Assembly (NCBI GenBank): GCA_963760985.1
Contig: CAVXFM010000015.1
Location: 558,001 to 622,000, forward strand
From: JACRDG01 sp963760985
Lineage (GTDB): Bacteria; Desulfobacterota; Desulfomonilia; Desulfomonilales; Desulfomonilaceae
Direction: 5' to 3'
DNA: 64,000 nucleotides
In this document: positions 8,347 to 16,764 of the stretch, in pieces
Layout of the letters: every line of letters starts with the position of its first letter
Numbering within the stretch: the first letter of the stretch is position 1
Program-made: the position numbers and the translations under genes
The notes under the pieces: model-generated
Database searches by the model: none
Seen by the model: the letters and a program-made list of their open reading frames with translations, nothing else
Told to the model about the DNA's origin: nothing

Positions 8347-11300
8347 TCAGTGTGCGCCCCACTCACGAATCAGTGAAGCGCCTATTTGGATCCCAAAGAT
8401 ATGAGCCAGGTCCTGAAACTCGATGCGAAACTTGAAGAACCTTCCTTGCGTGTTCAGGCTCGCTTCTTCGCGGGAAAAGAATCGGCCTCCCAGCTCATGC
8501 AGGTCGCTCAAGAGAATGGTATGGTTGGGGCTGACCGGATCGGTATTGCCGTCCACCCATATTTTCACCGTTACATTCCTTCCGGTCGCGGTATGTCCGT
8601 AGATTTGGAAGTGCCGAATCAGCTTGATCCACTCGGGTGAACCCAAGTGAAGCCATCCTGTTTCGATCCACGCGGAAATGGGCTCATTGAGATCCGTGGT
8701 GTCTGCAGGGCCGAAGAGACGAATAATCCGTCCCTGATAATCGCCCCCGTACAATCCCATTTCACCGAGTCCTCCCGGTGCGCCCGTGTTGGCATGATAC
8801 GCAGCAGCAAGAGACGCCACACTGAGGGTAAACGGCGGTAACCAGGTTCTCAGGGCCATGTCAAAGATGATGAGTCGATTGTTTGTCGCCTGTGAAGTCT
8901 GTCCTGGTTCCGTGATCATGGGTACGGCCCAGATGATCCAGTTCTTGACGGGCCAATACTCGCCGCAGGCTTTGTGCAGACTATCTAAAGCCAGCCGCGG
9001 CAGGGCTCGACCGTCCCACCAGTTGACCGAATCGGAAAGCATTGCGCCTCGACCGGTATTCCATTCGGTATCTGTCTGAAGCCCTGTGGACACGAACGCG
9101 CCGAACCTATTGATATAAAACAATCCGTACCGGGTGCCCGCGTCCATGCCTGCCATCGGAGCCTTTACGATTACCCGGGAATTGAGAGGAATATGCCGGG
9201 CTGCTTCTACGCCTTCGCATGCGAAGGTTTCGGGGCTCTGGCCGAGGAGCTGATGCCAGGTTTCCGTCTTTCCGAGAAACAGGCCGTTCCATGCAGAGAC
9301 CGCACACTGGATCGAGTCCATACCGCCCACGCGATAACTGCCGGAATCCGCACCAATAAAGCCGTACTCTTCGAGGGCCCGGGAGATATCCACCTGGTCA
9401 GGCGCATCCGGCCTTGACACAAGTGCGATACGGTCCCGAAAACTGACCGCGAATTTGTGTTTGGCAAGATCTTTGGGAATTGCATATACCCTCACTTCGT
9501 CGAGAGAGGTGCTTGCCGTGAGTGAAGACGAAACAGAGAAGCGGATGTAGTAACCTCTCGGAAAATCGGCATCCAGGGGAATGTGCATCTTCCAGTCATC
9601 CGGCAGGAGCCACGAGATCTTTCCTTTTGTCGAGAAAGTTTTGCCGTCATCGCCGGATGTCTCGTCCGTGATCTCCAGACCGGTCCACCCCTCCCCGTTC
9701 CAGTATTCCGCAGAGAGCGTCGAGACCACCGCATTGGCATTGTCGTACGGTGTGACTTCGATTTGATCGAATTGAAGCACATAACCCAGGTACAGATAAT
9801 CGTCGATCGCCATGGGGATCAGGGCGTCGGTAGCGTGGTACGTAATCTTGCCGTTCTCGTCGGTGGTGAAAGATCCTCTCGCTCCGGAGACTTCAATGGT
9901 AAGGTCCTTTTTTGAGTCCTTACTCACGTCGTGATAGATGAACGCCAGCGGGGTGTCCGGCTGTCCGTCGCCGATATTGGCAAGAGGCTGACAAGGAGCC
10001 TTGTAAAGCACCCTGGTAATCGCGGTGCTTGCGCTCGTGCCGTTGCTCTGGAAGCGGAACCAGTAACCGGGCACCTCATTGAGTACGTGATACTGAGCAG
10101 TGAACGTGCCCCCGTTATAGAGCACCGTGCCGTTCTGACCCCATGGGATGTCTCCCAGCCGTGTGTTATCCGTGAATCCTGCGCCCGCGGTCCAACGATC
10201 TCCTTTCCATCCCTGAATCGTGGTGGCTCCGGTATCATTGTAGGTCAGGGTGTAGGAAGTCACTGACGGCACGTGCGTCGTGTCGGCAAGCATCCCCGCG
10301 GCAAAGTCTATGTGGGGCGTGATATGGACGACAATGCCTCCCTCACTTTTCCACTGTGCGCTCGTGATTTCTTCCAGCGCCGCAACGCTCATCTGGTTGG
10401 CGGTGATTGCGAACGCTTCACGAAGGGCTTGGAGGAGATTGTCTTCCGACGCATTCTGCCACGTGTCCGTCGCATCGAGATACTGCCAGGCCCCGCTGTT
10501 CTCTCTTACGATGGTGCGCCATACGTCGTCAAGGAAGACCTGGAACGTAGCCCGATCATCGAGACTTACCGCGTGGTACACATGTGAACTTCCCAGGGCT
10601 GTCTGGTTTGCAATGACCCCCTGGAAGTCCTCTACCACGCTCATATCGAAGTGGACCGTATCAGTCGTATGCGCCACAAGGAGTTGCGTCGGAAGGGTGA
10701 ACCTATCCTGCACCTGTATCTCGACCGCGCCAATGGCGTACCCTTCCTGGAAGGTGAAGTCGTATTCACTCACATCCCCGATGTTCCATGTCTCAGGAGC
10801 GTTATAGGGGTCGCTTAGGAAATAATACCCGGCTCCCTCGGACCGATGAAGATATCCTGCTCTCGAAGACCCGTTATTTCCCCATACATCCATTACGTCC
10901 AGGATCAACAGATAGTCTTTCGTCTCATCGATGGCAAATTCGATCTGATCACTTGTAAGGTCGTTCGGGAAGACGTTTCTTGCGAGGGTAACGTACGCGT
11001 CTCCCCTGGAATCCGAAACCTTAAAGGCCGGTCTCGCTGAAGAAAAGTCGTTCCATGTGTTCCGGAAAGGAAACGTGATTGGCGTGGGAGTGGTGACTCC
11101 GTTTGCCGTCTCTCCATCCCGCTCTACAATGGATATCCTACTGATGGCGAGGTGCTGAAATAGTGCAATGCTGATTACGGACGGATGATGCGTCCCCCGG
11201 AGTCTTCCCCATGGGACTACATAGGGATCTAAAGCCCCCGTACTGACCGTAAGCCGCATCGTGTCCCCATCATGATCTATTTCCGAGCCCGCGATCACTT

Positions 11301-13422
11301 GCCGGATACTGAATCCGGAAGCGGGAAGTTGATCCGTCCCCGGAGTCTTGCTCCACGTGGTCAGGAGTGGAGAGAACTCCATGTTCACCGCGAGTCCGTT
11401 CGCATCGACCTTGAGCCCCGTGATCTCAGATACCGCCTGAGTTGTGACGGTATCGGAAAGCGTTACATCCCCACTACCTGACCCGTCACCGCTGATTGCA
11501 TAGATGGTCCGAGTGGTTGTGGAGAACACGACGCTCAGTCCCGGCTCTACGTCAGGAGAGTCATTCCCCGAACCGAGGGTCACGGGGTTGTTGCTCGCGT
11601 CCGTGAAGTGTCCGGTCGCGCCGAAATCCTGCACCCAATTCGCGATGGTTCCCTTGAGATCCTGGTACACCACGCTGTCCGAAGAAGTGAGCGCCATGTC
11701 CACCGTCTTGCGGTTGCCAGGATCGTCAGTGGAAATGCCGTTTGCCACAGCCATCTCAAAATAGAAACCATCCACCTTTGGCATGTCCGTGCAGACAGCG
11801 AGGTATCCTGCAGCGCGAATCAGCCCGATGCCCGCTGCGTTGTCCGTGTCCTTGTCGAGCACCTGGGCGCTCACGTCATAGAAATTCTCACCGTCCTGAG
11901 AGACAAGCACCGCCTTGGGATACATCCAGTCCGATGCGTCGTCAGCTTGACATCCGCCCCACACGAGCGGAGGCTGCGCGGTTCCTTCGGTGATCACCAC
12001 CCGGTCGTTGAGCACCGCGAAGGAGACACGATCTGCATCCCCGAGGTTGTAGATCATCTCGAAGGTTGCGTCGGTAGTGGGCAGGTTGTCGGAACACGCG
12101 TACAGCCTGCTGCCGAGTTGGCCTGGAGTCCACACACAGATATCAGGTAGAATCTCAATTGCGTTGGCTGCAATAAGGGCCGGACCCTCGTCTTCCCTTA
12201 ACGTGGTATAACCAAGGCATAACGCTATGTCAGTCCCCACTACAAAGGCTCTTGTCCAACACCGGGCAGGGGGATCATCGATCAACGCCACTTGAGTCCA
12301 TTCACCATCCTCATAAACCCAGCTCACATCGGAAAGAAGCGGGTTCTCGATTGAGGTTATTCCTACAGAGCCTATCGCGAAATACTTCCCGGAACACAGA
12401 CACAGAGCGCCTTCATCGAAGGTGTCTCCTTCTGCCAAGGGAATGTCATCAAGTTGCGTCCATAGACCGGTGGAGAAATCGAGGCTCCAGTGGTCCTTGA
12501 ATGCCCCCGATTGGTCATGCCCGCCCACCAAGTGAAGCGTGTCCGAACTTTCGTCGTAACAGATGGCATGGGCCGACCTATTTGAAGGGTAGACCGCATC
12601 TTCTGGAATTTCTTCAGGAGGATCTGGATCATCGTAAGAACTTTCCCCTGTGTCAATGTTTATCCATGCACCACCCCCCGCTGGCCCTACGGCTTCATTG
12701 TCATGCCCTCCGAGCAGATAAAGGATGCGACCTCTCAAATACATACGAGATGAGTACCACCACCAACTAAAGTTTTCAGTGAATGCCGAAGCGTCCCAGG
12801 TGTTCGCTTCAATGTTGTAGGTCAAGAAGCGCAGTTGATGGGCCAGGTCGTCGATAAAAACCCCTTCGGGTGTGAACCCATGTCCTACATACAGGATTAA
12901 TCGGTCCTCCACGGGGTCGTACACCATGTCGCTAGTTGCTGAGCACCAGTCAGGAGCATTCACCGCATCGGTGATTTCTGTCCAAGTCCCCTCCTCGCAA
13001 TCGTAATACCAGAGATCATTGAGATAAACATGCCCGGTCACATTGGTGCCGCCCCAAACCCATATCCTTCCCCGGTAGGAGTCGTATGCGGTGTAATGGT
13101 GGATTCGCGGTGGAGGTACCGGGTCTTGTTCTGGGGCCACAAAAGCTACCCCTACGTCCCGCACCTGCGCCACCAGATAGCTCACCTCGTTCGAGGGAAA
13201 CCGCACCTGTGACAAGGCCATGACTTCGCCCGCGGGCAGACTGCCGCCACTGGTTAGAGAGATCCCTTCGCGCGTCTTGAGCCCGCCATCCACCAGTTCT
13301 ACGTTCTCACCGGCCATGAGCGCATTGTGTGGAAAGGCCAGTGGATTCTTGCGACGGTCCTGAACGCCGCCGCTCCAGTCGAAAAAGTTGAGTATTCGGT
13401 AAGGTTCCTGCGTTCGAGACAT
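8347..13422 (-). CDS. Giant phage tail nozzle/stabilisation-like protein with kelch-repeat insertion
   Basis: A 1691-aa protein. The first 100 residues (ILNFFDWSGGVQDRRKN, NVELVDGGLKTREG) and the last 450 (FRDRIALVSRPDAPDQVDIS, WNGLFLGKTETW, RLIIFDMALRTW) look like the beta-propeller tail-nozzle/DNA-stabilisation proteins of P22-like podoviruses. Inserted at about residues 105-400 are kelch-type blades (RIWVWGG followed by LNDLWYYD; LYLLGGHD; LHLVGGHD followed by DHWSLD). The middle 800 residues are beta-rich repeats resembling adhesin or fibre domains. It should sit at the tail tip below the adaptor and may contact the host surface. The length is well beyond the few hundred to about 800 residues usual for nozzles. 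The ATG at 13422 has AAGGGTG upstream. Confidence 0.7.
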   Translation of the reverse strand: MSRTQEPYRILNFFDWSGGVQDRRKNPLAFPHNALMAGENVELVDGGLKTREGISLTSGGSLPAGEVMALSQVRFPSNEVSYLVAQVRDVGVAFVAPEQDPVPPPRIHHYTAYDSYRGRIWVWGGTNVTGHVYLNDLWYYDCEEGTWTEITDAVNAPDWCSATSDMVYDPVEDRLILYVGHGFTPEGVFIDDLAHQLRFLTYNIEANTWDASAFTENFSWWWYSSRMYLRGRILYLLGGHDNEAVGPAGGGAWINIDTGESSYDDPDPPEEIPEDAVYPSNRSAHAICYDESSDTLHLVGGHDQSGAFKDHWSLDFSTGLWTQLDDIPLAEGDTFDEGALCLCSGKYFAIGSVGITSIENPLLSDVSWVYEDGEWTQVALIDDPPARCWTRAFVVGTDIALCLGYTTLREDEGPALIAANAIEILPDICVWTPGQLGSRLYACSDNLPTTDATFEMIYNLGDADRVSFAVLNDRVVITEGTAQPPLVWGGCQADDASDWMYPKAVLVSQDGENFYDVSAQVLDKDTDNAAGIGLIRAAGYLAVCTDMPKVDGFYFEMAVANGISTDDPGNRKTVDMALTSSDSVVYQDLKGTIANWVQDFGATGHFTDASNNPVTLGSGNDSPDVEPGLSVVFSTTTRTIYAISGDGSGSGDVTLSDTVTTQAVSEITGLKVDANGLAVNMEFSPLLTTWSKTPGTDQLPASGFSIRQVIAGSEIDHDGDTMRLTVSTGALDPYVVPWGRLRGTHHPSVISIALFQHLAISRISIVERDGETANGVTTPTPITFPFRNTWNDFSSARPAFKVSDSRGDAYVTLARNVFPNDLTSDQIEFAIDETKDYLLILDVMDVWGNNGSSRAGYLHRSEGAGYYFLSDPYNAPETWNIGDVSEYDFTFQEGYAIGAVEIQVQDRFTLPTQLLVAHTTDTVHFDMSVVEDFQGVIANQTALGSSHVYHAVSLDDRATFQVFLDDVWRTIVRENSGAWQYLDATDTWQNASEDNLLQALREAFAITANQMSVAALEEITSAQWKSEGGIVVHITPHIDFAAGMLADTTHVPSVTSYTLTYNDTGATTIQGWKGDRWTAGAGFTDNTRLGDIPWGQNGTVLYNGGTFTAQYHVLNEVPGYWFRFQSNGTSASTAITRVLYKAPCQPLANIGDGQPDTPLAFIYHDVSKDSKKDLTIEVSGARGSFTTDENGKITYHATDALIPMAIDDYLYLGYVLQFDQIEVTPYDNANAVVSTLSAEYWNGEGWTGLEITDETSGDDGKTFSTKGKISWLLPDDWKMHIPLDADFPRGYYIRFSVSSSLTASTSLDEVRVYAIPKDLAKHKFAVSFRDRIALVSRPDAPDQVDISRALEEYGFIGADSGSYRVGGMDSIQCAVSAWNGLFLGKTETWHQLLGQSPETFACEGVEAARHIPLNSRVIVKAPMAGMDAGTRYGLFYINRFGAFVSTGLQTDTEWNTGRGAMLSDSVNWWDGRALPRLALDSLHKACGEYWPVKNWIIWAVPMITEPGQTSQATNNRLIIFDMALRTWLPPFTLSVASLAAAYHANTGAPGGLGEMGLYGGDYQGRIIRLFGPADTTDLNEPISAWIETGWLHLGSPEWIKLIRHFQIYGHTATGRNVTVKIWVDGNTDPVSPNHTILLSDLHELGGRFFSREEASLNTQGRFFKFRIEFQDLAHIFGIQIGASLIREWGAH

Positions 13423-13500
13423 AATGACACCCTTCTGAAAGAAGTGCTGGCTACGAGTCTCGGTTCGGCTGACTGGCCATCCCCGGGAGGACTCTCGATC

Positions 13501-14649
13501 TCAGCGATGAGGCCTGAGTGAAAGAAGTGGCGGCTCTCCTTGGCAGAGAAGGGCCTGTTTTGCACGATCGTAGAGCGACGCGTATTCCTGGAACTTTCCG
13601 TCCGCTCCCGGCGCATGTCTGTCTCGAAGAAAGGCTTGTTTCAGCACGAAGTACACAAAAACCATGTCATGAGCTTTTGGAACGGGTGGATTTGCATTGT
13701 CGGCTGAACACCCAAGGTCAGCAGGCAGGTACGAATAGTACACGCACAATCCTGACGAGGAGTCAGATGCCGGTGGCGGCCATACCAGCATGTCGGTATT
13801 TTGCACCACGTAGTACTGCGGAACTCCGGACACGTTGCAGTCGGTGCGCATTTCGTCGTATTCCACGTAGCTTCCCAGCGCGGCCATGGGAGCATTCACG
13901 CCGGCATATCGCACCTGATGCAGGGCCTGGAACTCAGGGATGACCGCGAGCAGGTCCACACGATTGATGCCGGAAGAGACGGGAATCCAGGTCTCGGTTC
14001 GCCAGTAATCGTGCTGAGCCAAGTCCTGGAGACAGCAATTCACGGACCGGAGAATGAACTCGTCGGAAAGAAAACCCCCGTTGGCTTCATTGAACAGATC
14101 GCGCACGGTGTCAATGATCCGCCCCACTCGACCCGGACAACCGGAAACCGCGGTCTGGTCTATTTTTATTTCCAAGGAGAGGTCGAAGATCTTGACGGGA
14201 TTGGGATCTTCGTCTTGCGATGCGGGTGTCCTCTTGAGAGCCCACGACAGATAGTCTCCCGGTTGAATGGGCAGCCCATCCACCTTTCCCGCGCTTGCAG
14301 CGCCGGTGACCTGAAGGATCCTGAGACCAAGCTCATCTGAAAGAGAAGACGCTTGAAACTCGGACGCACAGGTTTGCGTGACTGTCTGCGCGTCGGTGAC
14401 ATGAACTCCCGGCCTCATGAGCACGGTGCTCACCTGCCACTGGTGTCGACCGGAAACCGAGGAAGTGGATTCCAAAAGATTGAGAAAAGTGTCGTTCCCC
14501 TGGACGTACGTGTCAGGGACCACGAGAGAAAAACTCGCCTCATCTCCCACATGCCACAGGGTGAATCCCGCGAGGGACTCAGGATCGTATCCTTCCTCGG
14601 GGAGCGCACCGGACGTAGGAATCAAATTGGTAATACGAATAAGGGACAT
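13501..14649 (-). CDS. Phage head-tail adaptor-like protein with extra N-terminal domain
   Basis: 382 aa from the ATG at 14649 (a GTG at 14655 is also in frame). The C-terminal 200 residues fit podoviral adaptor/head-completion proteins: VRDLFNEANGGFLSDEFILR, LQDLAQHDYW, then a WPPP strand and a terminal helix (FQEYASLYDRAKQALL). The N-terminal 170 residues are beta-rich (FTLWHVGDEASFSLVV) and look like a decoration domain. It is directly upstream of the nozzle gene, the order expected for portal-adaptor-nozzle assembly. The adaptor call is by pattern and context. Confidence 0.6.
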   Translation of the reverse strand: MSLIRITNLIPTSGALPEEGYDPESLAGFTLWHVGDEASFSLVVPDTYVQGNDTFLNLLESTSSVSGRHQWQVSTVLMRPGVHVTDAQTVTQTCASEFQASSLSDELGLRILQVTGAASAGKVDGLPIQPGDYLSWALKRTPASQDEDPNPVKIFDLSLEIKIDQTAVSGCPGRVGRIIDTVRDLFNEANGGFLSDEFILRSVNCCLQDLAQHDYWRTETWIPVSSGINRVDLLAVIPEFQALHQVRYAGVNAPMAALGSYVEYDEMRTDCNVSGVPQYYVVQNTDMLVWPPPASDSSSGLCVYYSYLPADLGCSADNANPPVPKAHDMVFVYFVLKQAFLRDRHAPGADGKFQEYASLYDRAKQALLCQGEPPLLSLRPHR

Positions 14650-14882
14650 GTGCACGGTTCCTTTTTTTTTGGAAACGATTGCTTCGTCTCTTTGAGGGTT
14701 GAACGCGTGGTGCGGGAGGAGAAGAAGCGATCCGCGCCACCAGTGTCAGGAGACTGTTCGGCTGGTGTGCGCGGATTCAAGCAGTACCGGCACGTGCGCG
14801 TCCTGCTTCCCGGGCGTACCCAGGCTGACAGCTCGCGGGGGAGGCATGACGCCACACTTACTCGCGCATGCGTAGTCCGGTA

Positions 14883-15083
14883 TTACGAGGCCTGATCTGA
14901 CGAGAGAGCGAGGGGGTCTTTGGTGACCATGCGGAGAATCACATTCACCGCGGCCAGGGCTACGGTAGAGATTTCACCCCAGTTTCCTGCATCCAAGCCC
15001 GCGGAAACCGCGATTGCCCCGGTCAGGGCGATGAGATTGGTCCAGATTGTCTTCGACGTCCACCACGCTTTGGTTTCATTCAT
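14883..15083 (-). CDS. Small holin-like membrane protein
   Basis: 66 aa. The sequence begins NETKAWWTSKTIWTNLIAL, followed by a hydrophobic span and a second hydrophobic stretch ending ILRMVTKDP. This resembles small phage holin-like proteins found next to endolysins (W-S-K-T-x-W, then a closing R-x-x-T-x-x-P). A GGAGAG ribosome-binding site precedes the ATG at 15083 and overlaps the end of the endolysin gene. Third membrane protein of the lysis cluster. Confidence 0.6.
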   Translation of the reverse strand: MNETKAWWTSKTIWTNLIALTGAIAVSAGLDAGNWGEISTVALAAVNVILRMVTKDPLALSSDQAS

Positions 15084-15086
15084 GCT

Positions 15087-15599
15087 TCACTCTCCTATGG
15101 TCAATCTGCGAACCTTGCTCAGGTTCTGTGTGAGCGAGCCTGCCAACGGTCTGAGAACCACTCCCTTCCGAGCGCTCGCATGGGCAGCCTGGTTGCGGCC
15201 TTGGGAGCTTCGCAAGAGAGCCCCCACATGGCCGAATGGTTGGGTTTCCGTGAATGTCCAAAAAAGCAAAGCGCATTCATCCGCATCGCTTAAGGTGATG
15301 TCCCTGCCTGACCAGCCGCCGAATCCTCGGGACATCCGAAAGGCCGTGGTTCGGGAAATGCCGGGTATACCTGCCCATTTGGCTGCCAGGTATACATAGC
15401 CGGAGCAGTCGAGCCCCTTTTCCAGATTGCTGGCTCCTCCCCTCAGGTATTGCGGATGTCTTCGGATGATGAAAAGGAACTGCTTCTTGAGGGACATTTT
15501 GTAGTGCGGGTCAAGGCACCATGCGTTACGTCCAGCAAAGCACAGCGCCGATAACCAGAATGACAGCAGACATAACCAAACTACATGCTTTCGGATCAT
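15087..15599 (-). CDS. NlpC/P60-family endolysin with N-terminal export signal
   Basis: 170 aa. Residues 6-22 form a hydrophobic signal or signal-anchor segment. The catalytic set of NlpC/P60 cysteine peptidases is visible: Cys65 in LDCSGYVY, His124 in GHVGAL and His140. Such enzymes cut peptide stems of peptidoglycan, here for phage lysis. The presence of an export signal suggests Sec-dependent delivery, with nearby small membrane proteins triggering release. The gene overlaps the 3' end of the upstream membrane-protein gene by 74 bases, as is common in lysis cassettes. Confidence 0.8.
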   Translation of the reverse strand: MIRKHVVWLCLLSFWLSALCFAGRNAWCLDPHYKMSLKKQFLFIIRRHPQYLRGGASNLEKGLDCSGYVYLAAKWAGIPGISRTTAFRMSRGFGGWSGRDITLSDADECALLFWTFTETQPFGHVGALLRSSQGRNQAAHASARKGVVLRPLAGSLTQNLSKVRRLTIGE

Positions 15600-15837
15600 C
15601 TCCTATCGCCTTCATCCAATCGCCAGGGGTCACAAAGTCCACAAAGATCATCAGGCCTGTCAACGCGGGAGCTGCTATTGCGATAGCGGTAAGCCTCAGC
15701 ACCAGGTAACGCAACAAATTGTAAGGATCCCCCGCGTTGATGAGAGGCACCCACGTGACGCTCAAACTCATGAGCAGGCCCAGCGCCAGCACGCATGATG
15801 CAGCGAGTACGCCCCAGTGAAACAGTGTTTTTCTCAC
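15526..15837 (-). CDS. Multi-span membrane protein of the lysis cluster
   Basis: 103 aa from a GTG at 15837, whose GGAGG ribosome-binding site is formed by the last codons of the upstream XhlA-like gene. Three hydrophobic spans are visible (about residues 8-30, 43-68 and 83-102). This is typical of class I holins, although no family was recognised. Its 3' end overlaps the endolysin gene. A holin or holin-regulator role is inferred from context. Confidence 0.55.
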   Translation of the reverse strand: MRKTLFHWGVLAASCVLALGLLMSLSVTWVPLINAGDPYNLLRYLVLRLTAIAIAAPALTGLMIFVDFVTPGDWMKAIGDDPKACSLVMSAVILVIGAVLCWT

Positions 15838-15840
15838 TTC

Positions 15841-16173
15841 TTAACCTCCTATAAACTTCGCGATGACGCCTCCCCCGAGAATGAGCCCCAACACCGAAAC
15901 CGTAGACCCGATAAGCCACACGATCGTTTCCATCCTCTGAAGACGTTCCCCCAGGAGTGCGTCCTTGTGATGGCGGTCTTCTTCGAGTTCCGCATGCTTG
16001 GTGTCACAGCGTAAGCCGAAGCCGGAAAGTATGTTTCTGAGAGCCTCGAGTTCTCTGAATTGCCCGATGTTCTGATCTTCAATCACTGCGGTCTTACTTT
16101 CCAGTCGCGCCAGTTTGTCGTTGATCTTTTCCAGTATGACGAAAATCCGGTCGTTGTCTGAAAAAGGCGCCAT
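15841..16173 (-). CDS. XhlA-like phage lysis protein (coiled coil plus one membrane span)
   Basis: 110 aa from the ATG at 16173, with GAGGACAC upstream. Residues 10-75 form a predicted coiled coil (ILEKINDKLARLESKTAVIE and following). The C-terminus is a single glycine-rich membrane span (VSVLGLILGGGVIAKFIGG). That architecture fits haemolysin XhlA-type and related phage holin-associated proteins. Its stop codon region supplies the ribosome-binding site of the next gene, so the two are tightly coupled. Confidence 0.6.
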   Translation of the reverse strand: MAPFSDNDRIFVILEKINDKLARLESKTAVIEDQNIGQFRELEALRNILSGFGLRCDTKHAELEEDRHHKDALLGERLQRMETIVWLIGSTVSVLGLILGGGVIAKFIGG

Positions 16174-16252
16174 TAATGTGTCCTCTGGTCCCTCACGCGC
16201 GTGGCAACCGCTATCAAGCCGGCACACATGCGACAAAGCGAGACACATGAAA

Positions 16253-16354
16253 TTACGTACGCGAGGTTTCGGGTGCAGTCTCTTTCGGAGAGCCGGTGTG
16301 GGTGGTTTCTTCGTGGCCTGGTGGGTTGTGTGTCTCGGTGAGAGACATGATCAT
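16253..16354 (-). CDS. Possible 33-aa peptide upstream of the lysis genes
   Basis: A short ORF (MIMSLTETHNPPG and following) fills the 190-base gap between two leftward genes. It is threonine- and proline-rich with no motif, and no strong ribosome-binding site is seen. It may be chance. Confidence 0.2.
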   Translation of the reverse strand: MIMSLTETHNPPGHEETTHTGSPKETAPETSRT

Positions 16355-16367
16355 GGTGCGTAGGACT

Positions 16368-16748
16368 TCATCGATAAGAGCCAGGCCATGGATAGCATGC
16401 TTTGATTTCGATCCGTTTATTCAGCCACGCGTCACGGCTGTCCCCGTCTGCCTCGTACCCGAAGAAAAGACCGTCCGCGTCATTGCGGTATGCTGCGGCA
16501 CGCAACGAACGGATTAGCCCGCATTGAAAGGACTTGAGCGCGGTGAACTGGTCTTGAGTCACCAGCGCGGCCAGCGTTTGTGCCGTGGAATCCGTTTCCA
16601 AGTCAATGCCGAGAAAGGCTCCTTCTTCAGAAGGGAGAGCCTCCACAGCCGCGACGATCTCCGGAATGGGAACCTCGGAATGCCACCGGTAGGTTCCGTC
16701 ATATGGCGTATAATCATAGCCCAGGATACTGAAGTATTTCTCTCTCAT
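16368..16748 (-). CDS. Hypothetical phage protein
   Basis: 126 aa, ATG at 16748 with AAGGTC upstream. It lies 16 bases after the stop of the fibre gene and ahead of the lysis cluster. The C-terminal half (AAYRNDADGLFFGYEADGDS) has the polar, aromatic character of virion accessory proteins. No family was recognised. Position suggests a tail-fibre chaperone or minor structural role (inference only). Confidence 0.5.
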   Translation of the reverse strand: MREKYFSILGYDYTPYDGTYRWHSEVPIPEIVAAVEALPSEEGAFLGIDLETDSTAQTLAALVTQDQFTALKSFQCGLIRSLRAAAYRNDADGLFFGYEADGDSRDAWLNKRIEIKACYPWPGSYR

Positions 16749-16764
16749 GGTACGTGACCTTTTT

